Positions 19,882 through 27,972 of a DNA stretch of 64,000 bases are shown in pieces (position 1 is the first letter of the stretch; every line of letters begins with the position of its first letter). The stretch lies in the NCBI RefSeq assembly GCF_023715225.1, contig NZ_JAMBNS010000004.1, positions 248,001-312,000 of the forward strand, given 5' to 3'. The position numbers and the translations under genes are program-made. The notes below the pieces were generated by a model. The model was given only the letters and a program-made list of their open reading frames with translations, did not search any database and had not been told where the DNA came from. The DNA is from Robertmurraya korlensis (GTDB taxonomy: Bacteria; Bacillota; Bacilli; Bacillales; Cytobacillaceae).

Positions 19882-22321
19882 AGATGTTGAATTAGTTAAG
19901 GTGGAAACAGATGACTTAACTTTAGTGTTAAAAGGAAAACCATATCATGAACGGTATGAAGGGTTAAAGCAATATCGGAACATGGATTACCATGATGTGA
20001 TGGAATTCAATGTCGAAGGAGTAAATATCCAGGAGATTAAAGTCTACGACATCAACGAACAACAGATGGTCAATCCAGTAAATCTACGACCCATCTTTTT
20101 CGAAAATGGAGTGTATCAGCTAGTCGTTTGGTCGAAAACAGGGCAGGAATTAACCTTCTATCATGAGCATCCTTTATTACGGCAAGCTGTTTCAGCAATG
20201 GAATTTGGAACTCAGTCCGTGCTTATGGGTAATCTGCAATTCCAGAATGAAGTGGGTTTTACAACCTTTGATATTCTTCAGGAAAACAAAAAGCTATTAG
20301 AAGTTACACTAGAAATTTTTCCATCAAAGCTTGATTACAAAAATGACTACAAGAAACTTCTAGAGGAAGTAAATGACGAGATTTATAATCTGGCCTATCA
20401 TTTTATTCGAAAAACGTATTTAGGAGCGTCAGTTAAACTGGAGGGAAAACCAACAAGAGCGGAGTTTTACCGATTAATTTCTGAGCATTTCCGTCAGTTT
20501 ACACAAGCCATTGCACGCATTGAACATCAGCCACATCATACACTTCAAAAAACGTATGAAAAGGCTAGAGGGGATCAACTCAAGAAAATTGATAGTACAA
20601 GTAGGGCATACCTGCGAAAGAGATCCAACTTGTTTGTTGAAGTTGAAAAAGGAATCACTATTAATAGTAAAAACTTGATGCCTTATGAGGGGTTAAAAAG
20701 TAAGAAAGAGTTAACTTACGACACACTGGAAAATCGGTATGTTAAATGGATGATGGAGAGATTGATACATAAGCTAACTGATCTATTAGAGACCGTTCAA
20801 AAGATGAACAAATTTATGGTAGAACCCGATCCAGATTTAAAAGAGAAAATAAAAAAAATGATTATACAACTTCAAAATAAAATGAAGAATCATTTCTGGT
20901 CAAGAATCGGAAAGCTGGACCGGTCCGTAATGAGTCTCGTATTACAAATGGCTCCAGGCTATCGAGACGCTTTTCAAATTTTCTTAACGGTGTCAAAGGG
21001 ACTTGCCCTACAAGGCAAGCTGTACCAGATGTCAGTAAAAGATGTAGCTACCCTTTATGAGTATTGGACCTTCCTAAAGCTTGGACAGATATTGGGACGA
21101 AAATATACTCTCGTGAGTCAGGACATTATCCAGGTGAACAGAGAAGGGTTATTTGTGAATCTGGAAGCAAATCGAATGGCCAAGCGTGTATTTAAGCATC
21201 CCCTTACTAATGAAGAGATCGTGTTAACCTATCAAAAGTATGAGGGGAAACTACCTACCATTCCACAAAAGCCTGACACGATGTTGAGTATTGAGAAAAA
21301 GGGAAAAGACTATACATTTAATTATATTTTTGATGCCAAGTACCGTATCGACTATGCACAAGAGGGTAGCTACTATAAATACCGATACAAAACCCCTGGT
21401 CCTATGGAAGATGATATTAACACGATGCATCGTTATCGAGATTCGATAGTTGCTGAAAATTACGGACCATTTGAAAGAACAGCTTTTGGAGCGTATGTTC
21501 TGTTCCCATGGTTTGATGAACATACCTTTCAAAATCATCACTTTTATCAAAGTATAAATAAGGTTAACATCGGTGGGCTTCCTTTTCTGCCAAACGCAAC
21601 AGAATTAGTTGAGAAATTTGTGGAATGGTTAATCAATAAAAGTCCTGAGGAAATTCAAAAGGAAGGAATTTTGCCAAGAGGTACATTAGAGGAATGGAAA
21701 TCCAGTCTAGACGAAATGGTATTAGTTGGACTTGTCTCAAATGGTGAGGAGTATCTCCGGTTTATTAAAGAAGGATACTATTCTATCCCGGTTAGCAAAT
21801 TGAAAAAGGGTTGGCAGGAAGTGAAGTATGTTGCTTTATATGTTAAGAGTGGAATAGAGCAGCAGGAGAATGGGATCAAATATTATGGGGAAATAGAGGA
21901 AGTTACGACAGCTAAAATAAAAGACACAGACTACATAAAGTTTTATATATCAAATTGGATTACGTTAAAAAGCATAATAAAACCAGTTGGATATGGAATA
22001 TCGAGTTATATCTTAACTACTTTAAATAGCTTAAAGGAATCTACTGAGCTTCCGGAATTATTTATGAAGTCTAGTGAGGAAATGATTATTTGGAGAATGT
22101 TGAGGAGGATGTCCGACAAAATAGTTCTGAATTTAGATAATGTTAATGTGGATTATGCAAAGCAGGTAACTGACTTTAAAATAAATAATATAAAGGTAAG
22201 TTCTAATAGGATAGAACAGAGTATTAAATTTACCAGCAAACATAAAGCGTTTGAAGTTGCTAAGTATGAATTAATAAAGAATCCTAGTAGGGTTTTTAAA
22301 TTGCTGAACACCTTATTTTAA
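19853..22321 (+). CDS. McrC-like DUF2357/DUF524 nuclease subunit
   Basis: An 822-aa protein starting inside the end of the McrB-like gene in another frame, with GGGAGG upstream of its ATG. Residues 1-300 are of DUF2357 type (HPLLRQAVSAMEFGTQS, LTYDTLENRYVKWMMERL). Residues about 470-620 hold a PD-(D/E)XK-like nuclease of DUF524 type (PDTMLSI, then FNYIFDAKYRIDY about 20 residues later, then INTMHRYRDSIV). The last 200 residues form an extra domain of unknown role. The pair makes a modification-dependent (type IV-like) restriction system; activity is inferred. It is followed within about 25 bases by a tRNA-Leu fragment. Confidence 0.85.
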   Translation: MASLPSGSREDVELVKVETDDLTLVLKGKPYHERYEGLKQYRNMDYHDVMEFNVEGVNIQEIKVYDINEQQMVNPVNLRPIFFENGVYQLVVWSKTGQELTFYHEHPLLRQAVSAMEFGTQSVLMGNLQFQNEVGFTTFDILQENKKLLEVTLEIFPSKLDYKNDYKKLLEEVNDEIYNLAYHFIRKTYLGASVKLEGKPTRAEFYRLISEHFRQFTQAIARIEHQPHHTLQKTYEKARGDQLKKIDSTSRAYLRKRSNLFVEVEKGITINSKNLMPYEGLKSKKELTYDTLENRYVKWMMERLIHKLTDLLETVQKMNKFMVEPDPDLKEKIKKMIIQLQNKMKNHFWSRIGKLDRSVMSLVLQMAPGYRDAFQIFLTVSKGLALQGKLYQMSVKDVATLYEYWTFLKLGQILGRKYTLVSQDIIQVNREGLFVNLEANRMAKRVFKHPLTNEEIVLTYQKYEGKLPTIPQKPDTMLSIEKKGKDYTFNYIFDAKYRIDYAQEGSYYKYRYKTPGPMEDDINTMHRYRDSIVAENYGPFERTAFGAYVLFPWFDEHTFQNHHFYQSINKVNIGGLPFLPNATELVEKFVEWLINKSPEEIQKEGILPRGTLEEWKSSLDEMVLVGLVSNGEEYLRFIKEGYYSIPVSKLKKGWQEVKYVALYVKSGIEQQENGIKYYGEIEEVTTAKIKDTDYIKFYISNWITLKSIIKPVGYGISSYILTTLNSLKESTELPELFMKSSEEMIIWRMLRRMSDKIVLNLDNVNVDYAKQVTDFKINNIKVSSNRIEQSIKFTSKHKAFEVAKYELIKNPSRVFKLLNTLF

Positions 22322-22344
22322 AGCCTACTCTGTTAACGTTTTAT

Positions 22345-22407
22345 CGATTTTACGACTCAAAATCGTTTTCCTCTGGAGTGTCAGTTCGACCCAGACCACC
22401 GGTATCT
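22345..22407 (+). pseudogene. 3' half of a tRNA-Leu(CAA) gene (probable att scar)
   Basis: The stretch contains an anticodon arm with loop CTCAAAA (CAA at 22358-22360) and 4-bp stem ACGA/TCGT, a long variable arm, and a T-arm GTCAG-TTCGACC-CAGAC with one mismatch. It ends CACCGGTATCT, resembling the acceptor end of Bacillus tRNA-Leu(CAA). The acceptor 5' strand and D-arm are absent; the McrC-like coding sequence occupies that space. A lone 3' half of a tRNA is the usual remnant left by integrases that target tRNA genes, so it probably marks the right end of an inserted island. Confidence 0.62.
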
Positions 22408-22424
22408 AAGTCAATTTTAATAGG

Positions 22425-22468
22425 ACAGAGTTACAAATCTCTAAATTGATTAGTAACTCTGTTTTTTA
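22425..22468 (+). terminator. intrinsic terminator after the McrBC-like genes
   Basis: ACAGAGTTAC pairs perfectly with GTAACTCTGT and a run of T follows. Confidence 0.87.
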
Positions 22469-22762
22469 TAAAAAATAATATATGTTGATATGATAAGTCC
22501 TTCATATAATAAATATAATAATAGTAAAAGGAAGGATTTATTTCATTTTAATAATCTAAGCAGTTGTTACTAATAACGTTAATTAGTTCATAGTACAGCG
22601 AATGATTTCGATTACCCAGTGATTTGTTTGCCACAGCTCAATCGATCGGTTGCAAAAAGAGGTGAAATCAATGTGTGGAGCAGGGGGGATTTTACAAGAG
22701 AACTAGGGTTTAGTGGGTGTATACCTTAACTGCATTGTTACATAAAGAACAATAATGATTGA

Positions 22763-22826
22763 CTGCACACCGATTAGCAATCGCTTAAAAATAATTATCT
22801 AGTTACTAATCTGTGTGCGGTTTTGT
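22763..22826 (+). terminator. terminator-like long hairpin
   Basis: TGCACACCGATTAG pairs with CTAATCTGTGTGCG (two mismatches) over a 28-base loop, followed by TTTT. No gene directly upstream explains it. Confidence 0.5.
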
Positions 22827-22842
22827 TTGCTATCCCTGACAC

Positions 22843-22868
22843 TAAAAAACCGACAGATAGATGTCGGT
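22843..22868 (-). terminator. terminator of the MDR oxidoreductase gene
   Basis: On the minus strand ACCGACA pairs with TGTCGGT around TCTATC and six T residues follow. Confidence 0.75.
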
Positions 22869-22938
22869 AAAATACATAATTAACTACACCCTTTGATTAA
22901 TAGTTCAGCTTCAATAGACACAAGTACCAGATATAAAT

Positions 22939-23895
22939 TTATTCCTTAATTTTAAGAACAATCTTCCCCTTTGTACGACCATTTTCAATGTGCTGGTGAG
23001 CCTCTACAATCTGTTCCAAAGGAAAGCATTTCTCAATAACGGGTCTTAATTTTTCTTCCTCCACAAGACTGCATAAAAAATCTAGATCGCTATTATTTGG
23101 TTTCGCAAAATGAATTTTTGCTTTCTTCCCACCGATGAATGAACTTATCATTAATTGAACCGGGTGATATTTAGGGTAAAATAGGTGTTCAGTAATATAA
23201 ACACCATTTTCGGTTAAAGAGCGTATACAACTGAAAAATGTCCGCTTCCCAACTGCATCCAGAATCACATCGTACTTCTTTCCATTATCTGCGAAATTTT
23301 CCTTGGTATAATCAAGAACGTAATGCGCCCCAAGTTCCTTAACCCAATCGAGATTGGAGGTACTACAAACAGCCGTCACCTCAGCCCCAAAGGATTGTGC
23401 AAGTTGAACAGCAAAGTGCCCAACACCACCTGATGCACCATATATTAAGACTTTTTGTCCTTTTTTAACCTGTGCTACATCACGTAATGCTTGTAGCGCA
23501 GTTTGACCAGCACATGGTATAGCTGCTGCTTCTTCAAAAGTTATGTTTTTAGGCTTATGACTTAGGAATATCTCACGCGAAGAGACATATTCAGAATGGG
23601 ACCCGAAACAGCTTCCAAAAACATGGTCACCTATCTTAAATCTATGTACGTTTTTACCGACTGCCTCAACCCTACCCGCAACATCTATACCCAGTATGGA
23701 ATTTTTAGGTTTTATTAGTCCATTATCTAACCTTGTAGGTAAATAGCCCTTTCGGTACAAATAGTCTAAAGCATTCACCGATGCACTGTGTACACGAATC
23801 AGTACTCTATCATCCTCCTTAATGGAAGGCTGTTCGACATCCTTTATCTCTATTACTTCAGGGGGACCATAGGTTGAATATATTGCTGCTCTCAT
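22939..23895 (-). CDS. zinc-independent MDR oxidoreductase (quinone-oxidoreductase type)
   Basis: A 318-aa medium-chain dehydrogenase. The N-terminal GroES-like half (MRAAIYSTYGPPEVIEIKDV) is followed by a Rossmann domain with VLIYGASGGVGHFAVQLAQ, an NADPH-type motif. The zinc-ligand cysteines of alcohol dehydrogenases are absent, placing it with quinone or enoyl reductases. Start at ATG 23895 gives the best spacing to GGAGAGG; ATG 23901 is only two bases from it. It is monocistronic with its own terminator. The substrate is unknown; it may be an insertion between the two defence-like clusters. Confidence 0.85.
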   Translation of the reverse strand: MRAAIYSTYGPPEVIEIKDVEQPSIKEDDRVLIRVHSASVNALDYLYRKGYLPTRLDNGLIKPKNSILGIDVAGRVEAVGKNVHRFKIGDHVFGSCFGSHSEYVSSREIFLSHKPKNITFEEAAAIPCAGQTALQALRDVAQVKKGQKVLIYGASGGVGHFAVQLAQSFGAEVTAVCSTSNLDWVKELGAHYVLDYTKENFADNGKKYDVILDAVGKRTFFSCIRSLTENGVYITEHLFYPKYHPVQLMISSFIGGKKAKIHFAKPNNSDLDFLCSLVEEEKLRPVIEKCFPLEQIVEAHQHIENGRTKGKIVLKIKE

Positions 23896-23901
23896 CTGCA
23901 T

Positions 23902-24249
23902 TACCTCTCCTTAAGTATTCTTTTATTCCTTTGGTTAGAACTAGTCATCTCACGTTAATCTATGCTTTTTTGTATAAAAATAGGGATATACAATCACAGT
24001 TGTAATTTTTCTATATGAAGACATATTATGGTTATTTCTATATATTCATCTAATTCATTTATATGACCTTAAGTAATCATTTTTGATGTGATTTTGAAGG
24101 AGAGAAGCCTACTGACTATCACACGAGTCACCTTAAACCTTTATAAACTCTTTTGAATTTGAAAAAGAATATAATTGTAAATGCTATTATTGTTATATGG
24201 TAAAATATTCATATAAATCATTAAAAGGTAATATGAAAGGTATTTCTTA
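23902..24249 (+). other. intergenic region upstream of the GIY-YIG/DUF2075 gene
   Basis: About 350 A+T-rich bases between divergent genes. No open frame of note is present. It must hold two promoters, but no confident -35/-10 pair was found; GTAATATGAAAGG just before 24250 is a weak ribosome site. Confidence 0.45.
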
Positions 24250-25920
24250 ATGAATACATTAGAAATCATATCCATGCCATTTACTCATACTTCAATAGAA
24301 TCCTTACAAGGTAAACCTTATTCCGATTACCCAGTGGTATATTTATTAAACAATCACACGATGGTTTACATTGGAGAGTCCGTAGCGGTAAGAAACCGAA
24401 TGAAGAATCATATGAATAATCTGGAAAGAAAATCATTGAATCAAATGACATTGATTGTTCATGAAAAGTTCAATCGTTCAGCAACCTATAATATTGAAAC
24501 GAAGCTTATCAATTATTTTTTGGCAGATGAACGCTATAAGCTTCAAAATAAGAGTCAGACAGCTGATAGTGTAAGTCACAATTATTATGATAAGCCGTTT
24601 TATAATGAAAAGTTATTTAATGAATTATGGGACCAGTTAAAGGAAAAGGACTATGTTACCCACTCAAGAGAAGTCATAGAAAATAAAGATATTTTTAAAT
24701 TATCTCCTTTCAAAGAGCTTTCGGCTGAACAAATAGAGTTGAAGGAAAAAATGATTGAGGTTTGTGAAAAACATATCAAGGACGAAGAACCATTTGTTTT
24801 CCTTGTTAAAGGTGAAGCAGGTACGGGTAAGAGTGTGGTTTTAAGCGCCGTATTTAATCGGATTCAAGAGTTAGCAAAGGAGAAATCTTCCGCTCTTCAT
24901 AACAGTAATAACTTTTTATTAGTCAATCATTCGGAAATGTTAAAAACGTATCAAAAAATTGCGGGGAAGGTAAAGGCGCTTAAAAAGAATCATTTTGACA
25001 AACCGACTCCTTTTATTAACAAACGAAAAAAAGCTAACGAAAAAGCTGATATTGTATTTGTAGATGAAGCGCATTTATTATTAACCAGACCAGACAGCTT
25101 TAATAATTTCAAAGAGAATAACCATCTAGAAGAGATTATGAAACATAGCAAAATTGTCATTTTGGTATTTGATGAGAAACAAGTGTTAAAAATGAAAAGC
25201 TATTGGGATAAAAATAAGCTACTCCGTCTTGTAGATAGTCAACATTCGGAAGAATATATATTAAAAAATCAATTTCGCATACGGGCTAGTGATAAAATGA
25301 TTCGCTGGCTCGACCATTTTATCGGTAAGAAGATCACACCTATTCCTGAAAAAGAAGAGTTTGATTTTCAAATTTTTGATTCAGCAGCTAAGATGTATAA
25401 AGAAATACGTGAGAAGAATAAGAAATATGGCTTAGCAAGAATGGTTTCAACATTCGATTATCTTCATAAAAAAGATGGTGAGACTTACTATATAGAAGAA
25501 GATCAATTTAAGTTGCCATGGAATACGACTGAGGGAGATACCACCTGGGCTGAAAGGGAAGATACCATCAGGGAAGTTGGCTCTATTTATACGATTCAAG
25601 GGTTCGATTTGAATTATGTGGGTGTCATTTTAGGACCATCGGTTTCCTATGATGAGGAAAAGAATGAACTAAAGATTATTACAGGAAATTATAAGGATAC
25701 GGAGGCTTTCAGGGGGAAAGATGAATTTGATGATCCTGAAAGTATAAAGGAACAAATCATACTAAATTCGATCAATGTTTTATTGAAGAGGGGAATAAAG
25801 GGTCTATATCTATTTGCAAGTGATCCTAAATTAAGAGCACATTTATTAACACTTTATCGTAATCGTACGAAGAGTGATGAACAGATGATGGTTGCCGAGG
25901 AAAAAGGTGACTACCATTAA
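24250..25920 (+). CDS. GIY-YIG nuclease domain fused to DUF2075 ATPase/helicase
   Basis: A 556-aa protein. Residues 28-105 form a GIY-YIG domain: VVYLLNN, MVYIGES, an arginine in VRNRMKNH, a metal-binding glutamate in NIETKLI (about E83) and LQN (about N100), so it appears catalytically complete. From residue 180 a DUF2075 (Schlafen group 3-like) NTPase follows with Walker A KGEAGTGKS (188-196), Walker B IVFVDEAHLLL and SIYTIQGFDLNYVGVIL. The family is predicted to act on DNA or RNA. It precedes a MazG-like gene by about 55 bases; the three-gene set through 26944 looks like one unit. Confidence 0.85.
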   Translation: MNTLEIISMPFTHTSIESLQGKPYSDYPVVYLLNNHTMVYIGESVAVRNRMKNHMNNLERKSLNQMTLIVHEKFNRSATYNIETKLINYFLADERYKLQNKSQTADSVSHNYYDKPFYNEKLFNELWDQLKEKDYVTHSREVIENKDIFKLSPFKELSAEQIELKEKMIEVCEKHIKDEEPFVFLVKGEAGTGKSVVLSAVFNRIQELAKEKSSALHNSNNFLLVNHSEMLKTYQKIAGKVKALKKNHFDKPTPFINKRKKANEKADIVFVDEAHLLLTRPDSFNNFKENNHLEEIMKHSKIVILVFDEKQVLKMKSYWDKNKLLRLVDSQHSEEYILKNQFRIRASDKMIRWLDHFIGKKITPIPEKEEFDFQIFDSAAKMYKEIREKNKKYGLARMVSTFDYLHKKDGETYYIEEDQFKLPWNTTEGDTTWAEREDTIREVGSIYTIQGFDLNYVGVILGPSVSYDEEKNELKIITGNYKDTEAFRGKDEFDDPESIKEQIILNSINVLLKRGIKGLYLFASDPKLRAHLLTLYRNRTKSDEQMMVAEEKGDYH

Positions 25921-25975
25921 TATTGTTTTTAGGATTAAATCCATACATATGAGCAAGTAAGAAGGGGCGGTAACC

Positions 25976-26542
25976 TTGGAGTATTTGGATTCATTTACTA
26001 GTGGAGATCGTAACAGATTAGATAAAATAATTAAAGAATTAAAAGAAAAGCATCCTGAAATCGAATGGCAAACCAAATGGTCCGACAGTGAAGATATAAA
26101 AGGCAATCCAACCAGTTCAATTTCATTGATGGTTCCATCTTCCCAATATGAAGAAGCAGAACAAATTTTCCAACAATTAAAGGATGAAGGATTTGATTTC
26201 GAATCATCCATCTTTGATCCTTTAATGGAGGAAATCGTAGACTTCCGAGATGAAAGAGATTGGGAGCAATTTCATAATCCAAAGGATCTAGCCATATCTC
26301 TTTCCTTGGAAGCAAGTGAATTATTAGAAAACTTTCAATGGAAAACAAGTGAACAAGCAAGAGACGACAAAATGGATGATATTACTGATGAACTAGCAGA
26401 TGTGGTGATCTACGCATTGCTACTATCAAATGAACTGGAAATAAATTTAGAGCAGGCTATTAAAGAAAAGATTCGTAAAAACAGACAGAAGTATCCAGTA
26501 AATAAATCTTTTGGATCAAGTAAAAAATATACTGAATTATAA
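25976..26542 (+). CDS. MazG-like nucleotide pyrophosphohydrolase with N-terminal extension
   Basis: A 188-aa protein. Residues about 85-188 are a MazG-like all-alpha NTP pyrophosphatase (FRDERDWEQFHNPKDLAISL, EASELLENFQW, ELADVVIYALLLS), with acidic metal ligands in EASELLE and DELADV. Residues 1-80 are an extension not usual for the family (HPEIEWQTKWSDSEDIKG). The start is a TTG behind AAGGGGCGG. It would hydrolyse NTPs or dNTPs to monophosphates; whether it depletes nucleotides for defence or cleans damaged ones is not known. Confidence 0.84.
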   Translation: MEYLDSFTSGDRNRLDKIIKELKEKHPEIEWQTKWSDSEDIKGNPTSSISLMVPSSQYEEAEQIFQQLKDEGFDFESSIFDPLMEEIVDFRDERDWEQFHNPKDLAISLSLEASELLENFQWKTSEQARDDKMDDITDELADVVIYALLLSNELEINLEQAIKEKIRKNRQKYPVNKSFGSSKKYTEL

Positions 26543-26554
26543 AGGGGAAGAAAG

Positions 26555-26944
26555 ATGACTAACTCAGAAGAATTCCAAGACTCCGGAAAACACTTTTCTG
26601 AAGAAAAGTTTTGGGAGAAATTAAAAAAGTTTGCAAAAAAAGCAGGTTCTTCCGTTGTGTATGCAGTATTACTATTATACTTTACGCTTCAAAAACCAGA
26701 AGTGCCAGTAAAGGCAAAGACCATCATCATTGGAGCTTTGGGATACTTTATTCTTCCGTTGGACTTAATTCCAGATATAGCGGTAGGAGTAGGGTATACA
26801 GATGATTTAGGCGCTCTAGGAGTTGCGTTGTTCCAAGTGGCTATGTATATCGATGATGATATTAAGAATAAAGCAAAAGAGAAATTAAGCGAATGGTTTG
26901 GAGATCACGTTGATACATCTGATATTGATGGAAAGATTGGTTAA
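26555..26944 (+). CDS. DUF1232 (YkvA-family) membrane protein
   Basis: A 129-aa protein with the DUF1232 core IIIGALGYFILPLDLIPDI followed by GYTDDLGALGVAL, and hydrophobic segments around residues 30-45 and 58-75. The N-terminus is hydrophilic (SEEFQDSGKHFSEEKFW). Start ATG lies behind AAAGGGGAAG only about a dozen bases after the MazG-like gene, so they are co-transcribed. DUF1232 proteins have no firm function; here it could be the membrane arm of the three-gene set. A terminator follows. Confidence 0.84.
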   Translation: MTNSEEFQDSGKHFSEEKFWEKLKKFAKKAGSSVVYAVLLLYFTLQKPEVPVKAKTIIIGALGYFILPLDLIPDIAVGVGYTDDLGALGVALFQVAMYIDDDIKNKAKEKLSEWFGDHVDTSDIDGKIG

Positions 26945-26952
26945 TAAGCATG

Positions 26953-26980
26953 AAAACTAGGGATTATGCCCTGGTTTTTA
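26953..26980 (+). terminator. terminator after the GIY-YIG/MazG/DUF1232 set
   Basis: AAAACTAGGG pairs with CCCTGGTTTTT (one G-T pair) around a six-base loop. Confidence 0.78.
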
Positions 26981-27592
26981 AGTGTTGAAATAGTATGCCT
27001 TCACCATCCAGCCATATGGAGTGCTGTTCACTGCTGCTTTTAAAAAATAAATGAAGTGGCAGATTTAAAAAAGTCTCTTTTTGTAAAGAGGCTTTTTTGT
27101 TTTATTGTTGCATAGCAATAGACCCGACAATCCAGGATGTCTAAAAAACCAGTATCTTTTTTCACGAAGGAAAAGTGGTAGCTTTCTCGAGCCCAGCTGT
27201 ACTTCGCTCTTCTCTCTACGATACGTTAACATCCAATTGCTGTTGCTCCTGTGCCAAAGCATATTCAAAGAAGCTACTGTTCAGCTCGTTGCAAAGTCCA
27301 TGATGCCTTTTCGAAGATGCCAATCATGTGTTTGCAAGTCGTGCTTAGGCTCTTCGTGTTTCCTTTATCTCTTATGCCCTGTGCCTGTCACCTCATCGAA
27401 AAAAGTGGAACAAGCTTCTAATTATTCTGGGATGCTTGTTATTGAAAAAGTTCTAAATATATATAACCTTTTCTAAAAAAGTTAGAATTTTATTAAAACA
27501 CCTTAATTATTACAATAAGAGTGTAGAGAGGATTTACAAAAACGATAGAGGGGGCAAAAGGAAATAAAGATAATCATTTTTACTCCAAGGAA
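26981..27592. other. long intergenic stretch with decayed sequence
   Basis: About 600 bases without a credible gene. Open frames at 27065-27268 (minus) and 27105-27476 (plus) overlap each other, lack ribosome sites and match nothing I know. A GTGCCTGTCACCT motif near 27381-27393 resembles short repetitive elements seen in Bacillaceae. The right end leads into the cre box of the fructan locus. Confidence 0.45.
27066..27098. terminator. bidirectional terminator-like hairpin
   Basis: AAAAGTCTCTTT pairs with AAAGAGGCTTTTTT around TTGT; A-rich on the left and T-rich on the right. Confidence 0.65.
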
Positions 27593-27606
27593 TGTAAGCG
27601 TTATCA
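27593..27606 (+). promoter_or_regulatory. cre box (CcpA site) of the fructan locus
   Basis: TGTAAGCGTTATCA fits the catabolite-response consensus TGWAANCGNTNWCA at every position. It lies about 370 bases upstream of the ABC solute-binding gene and 110 upstream of the GH172 relic, so the operon is probably repressed by preferred sugars. Confidence 0.8.
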
Positions 27607-27702
27607 AAATTTTTGAAAAATAAAAACAATGGAGGAGAATGATCGATGAATGTATAGTAGCCTAATAGTCCATTAGGGAGATTACTATTTATTAGGAATG
27701 CA

Positions 27703-27942
27703 AGTTCAAAACACGAATATAGTTATGACCGCACAGGGGGAAATAGAGATTTTGCAATAGTGGAACCTGGTGCAACTCGAACTGTTGTTTTACGATGCCA
27801 TTTGCGGATGGTGTGAAAATTCAAATAATCAGTGAAAGTGAAGAAAAAAGTAGAGAACTTATTCTATTATGTAGATTATGAGGCATATGACAGCAAGGAC
27901 TTCATGGTACAGGGACCGAAGATTAGTTTGTGGGATAGATAA
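27703..27942 (+). pseudogene. relic of a DUF2961/GH172 glycoside hydrolase
   Basis: Three short frames read in sequence: SYDRTGGNRDFAIVEPGATR, then MPFADGVKIQIISESEEK, then YYVDYEAYDSKDFMVQGP. They match successive conserved blocks of DUF2961 proteins, now GH172, which include difructose-dianhydride-acting enzymes. Frames shift between the blocks, and the central catalytic region is missing, so the gene has suffered an internal deletion and frameshifts. Its place between the cre box and the importer fits a former member of the fructan operon. Confidence 0.68.
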
Positions 27943-27972
27943 TTTAATTAATAATTAAGGGGGCTTGTTGTG

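Larger units (their letters stand above)
22469..22938. other. intergenic region between McrBC-like genes and the MDR gene
   Basis: About 470 bases without a convincing gene. A reading frame of 11 codons at 22671 (MCGAGG...) has a ribosome site (AGAGGTG) but is too short to name. Two hairpins are listed separately. Confidence 0.5.

Noticed and set aside
27381-27394. GTGCCTGTCACCTC motif resembling REP-type repeats
   Set aside because: Only one copy was noticed and no flanking palindrome, so no element is claimed.
27065-27476. Overlapping open frames on both strands near 27.1-27.5 kb
   Set aside because: No ribosome sites, unusual residue composition, mutually overlapping; no family recognised.
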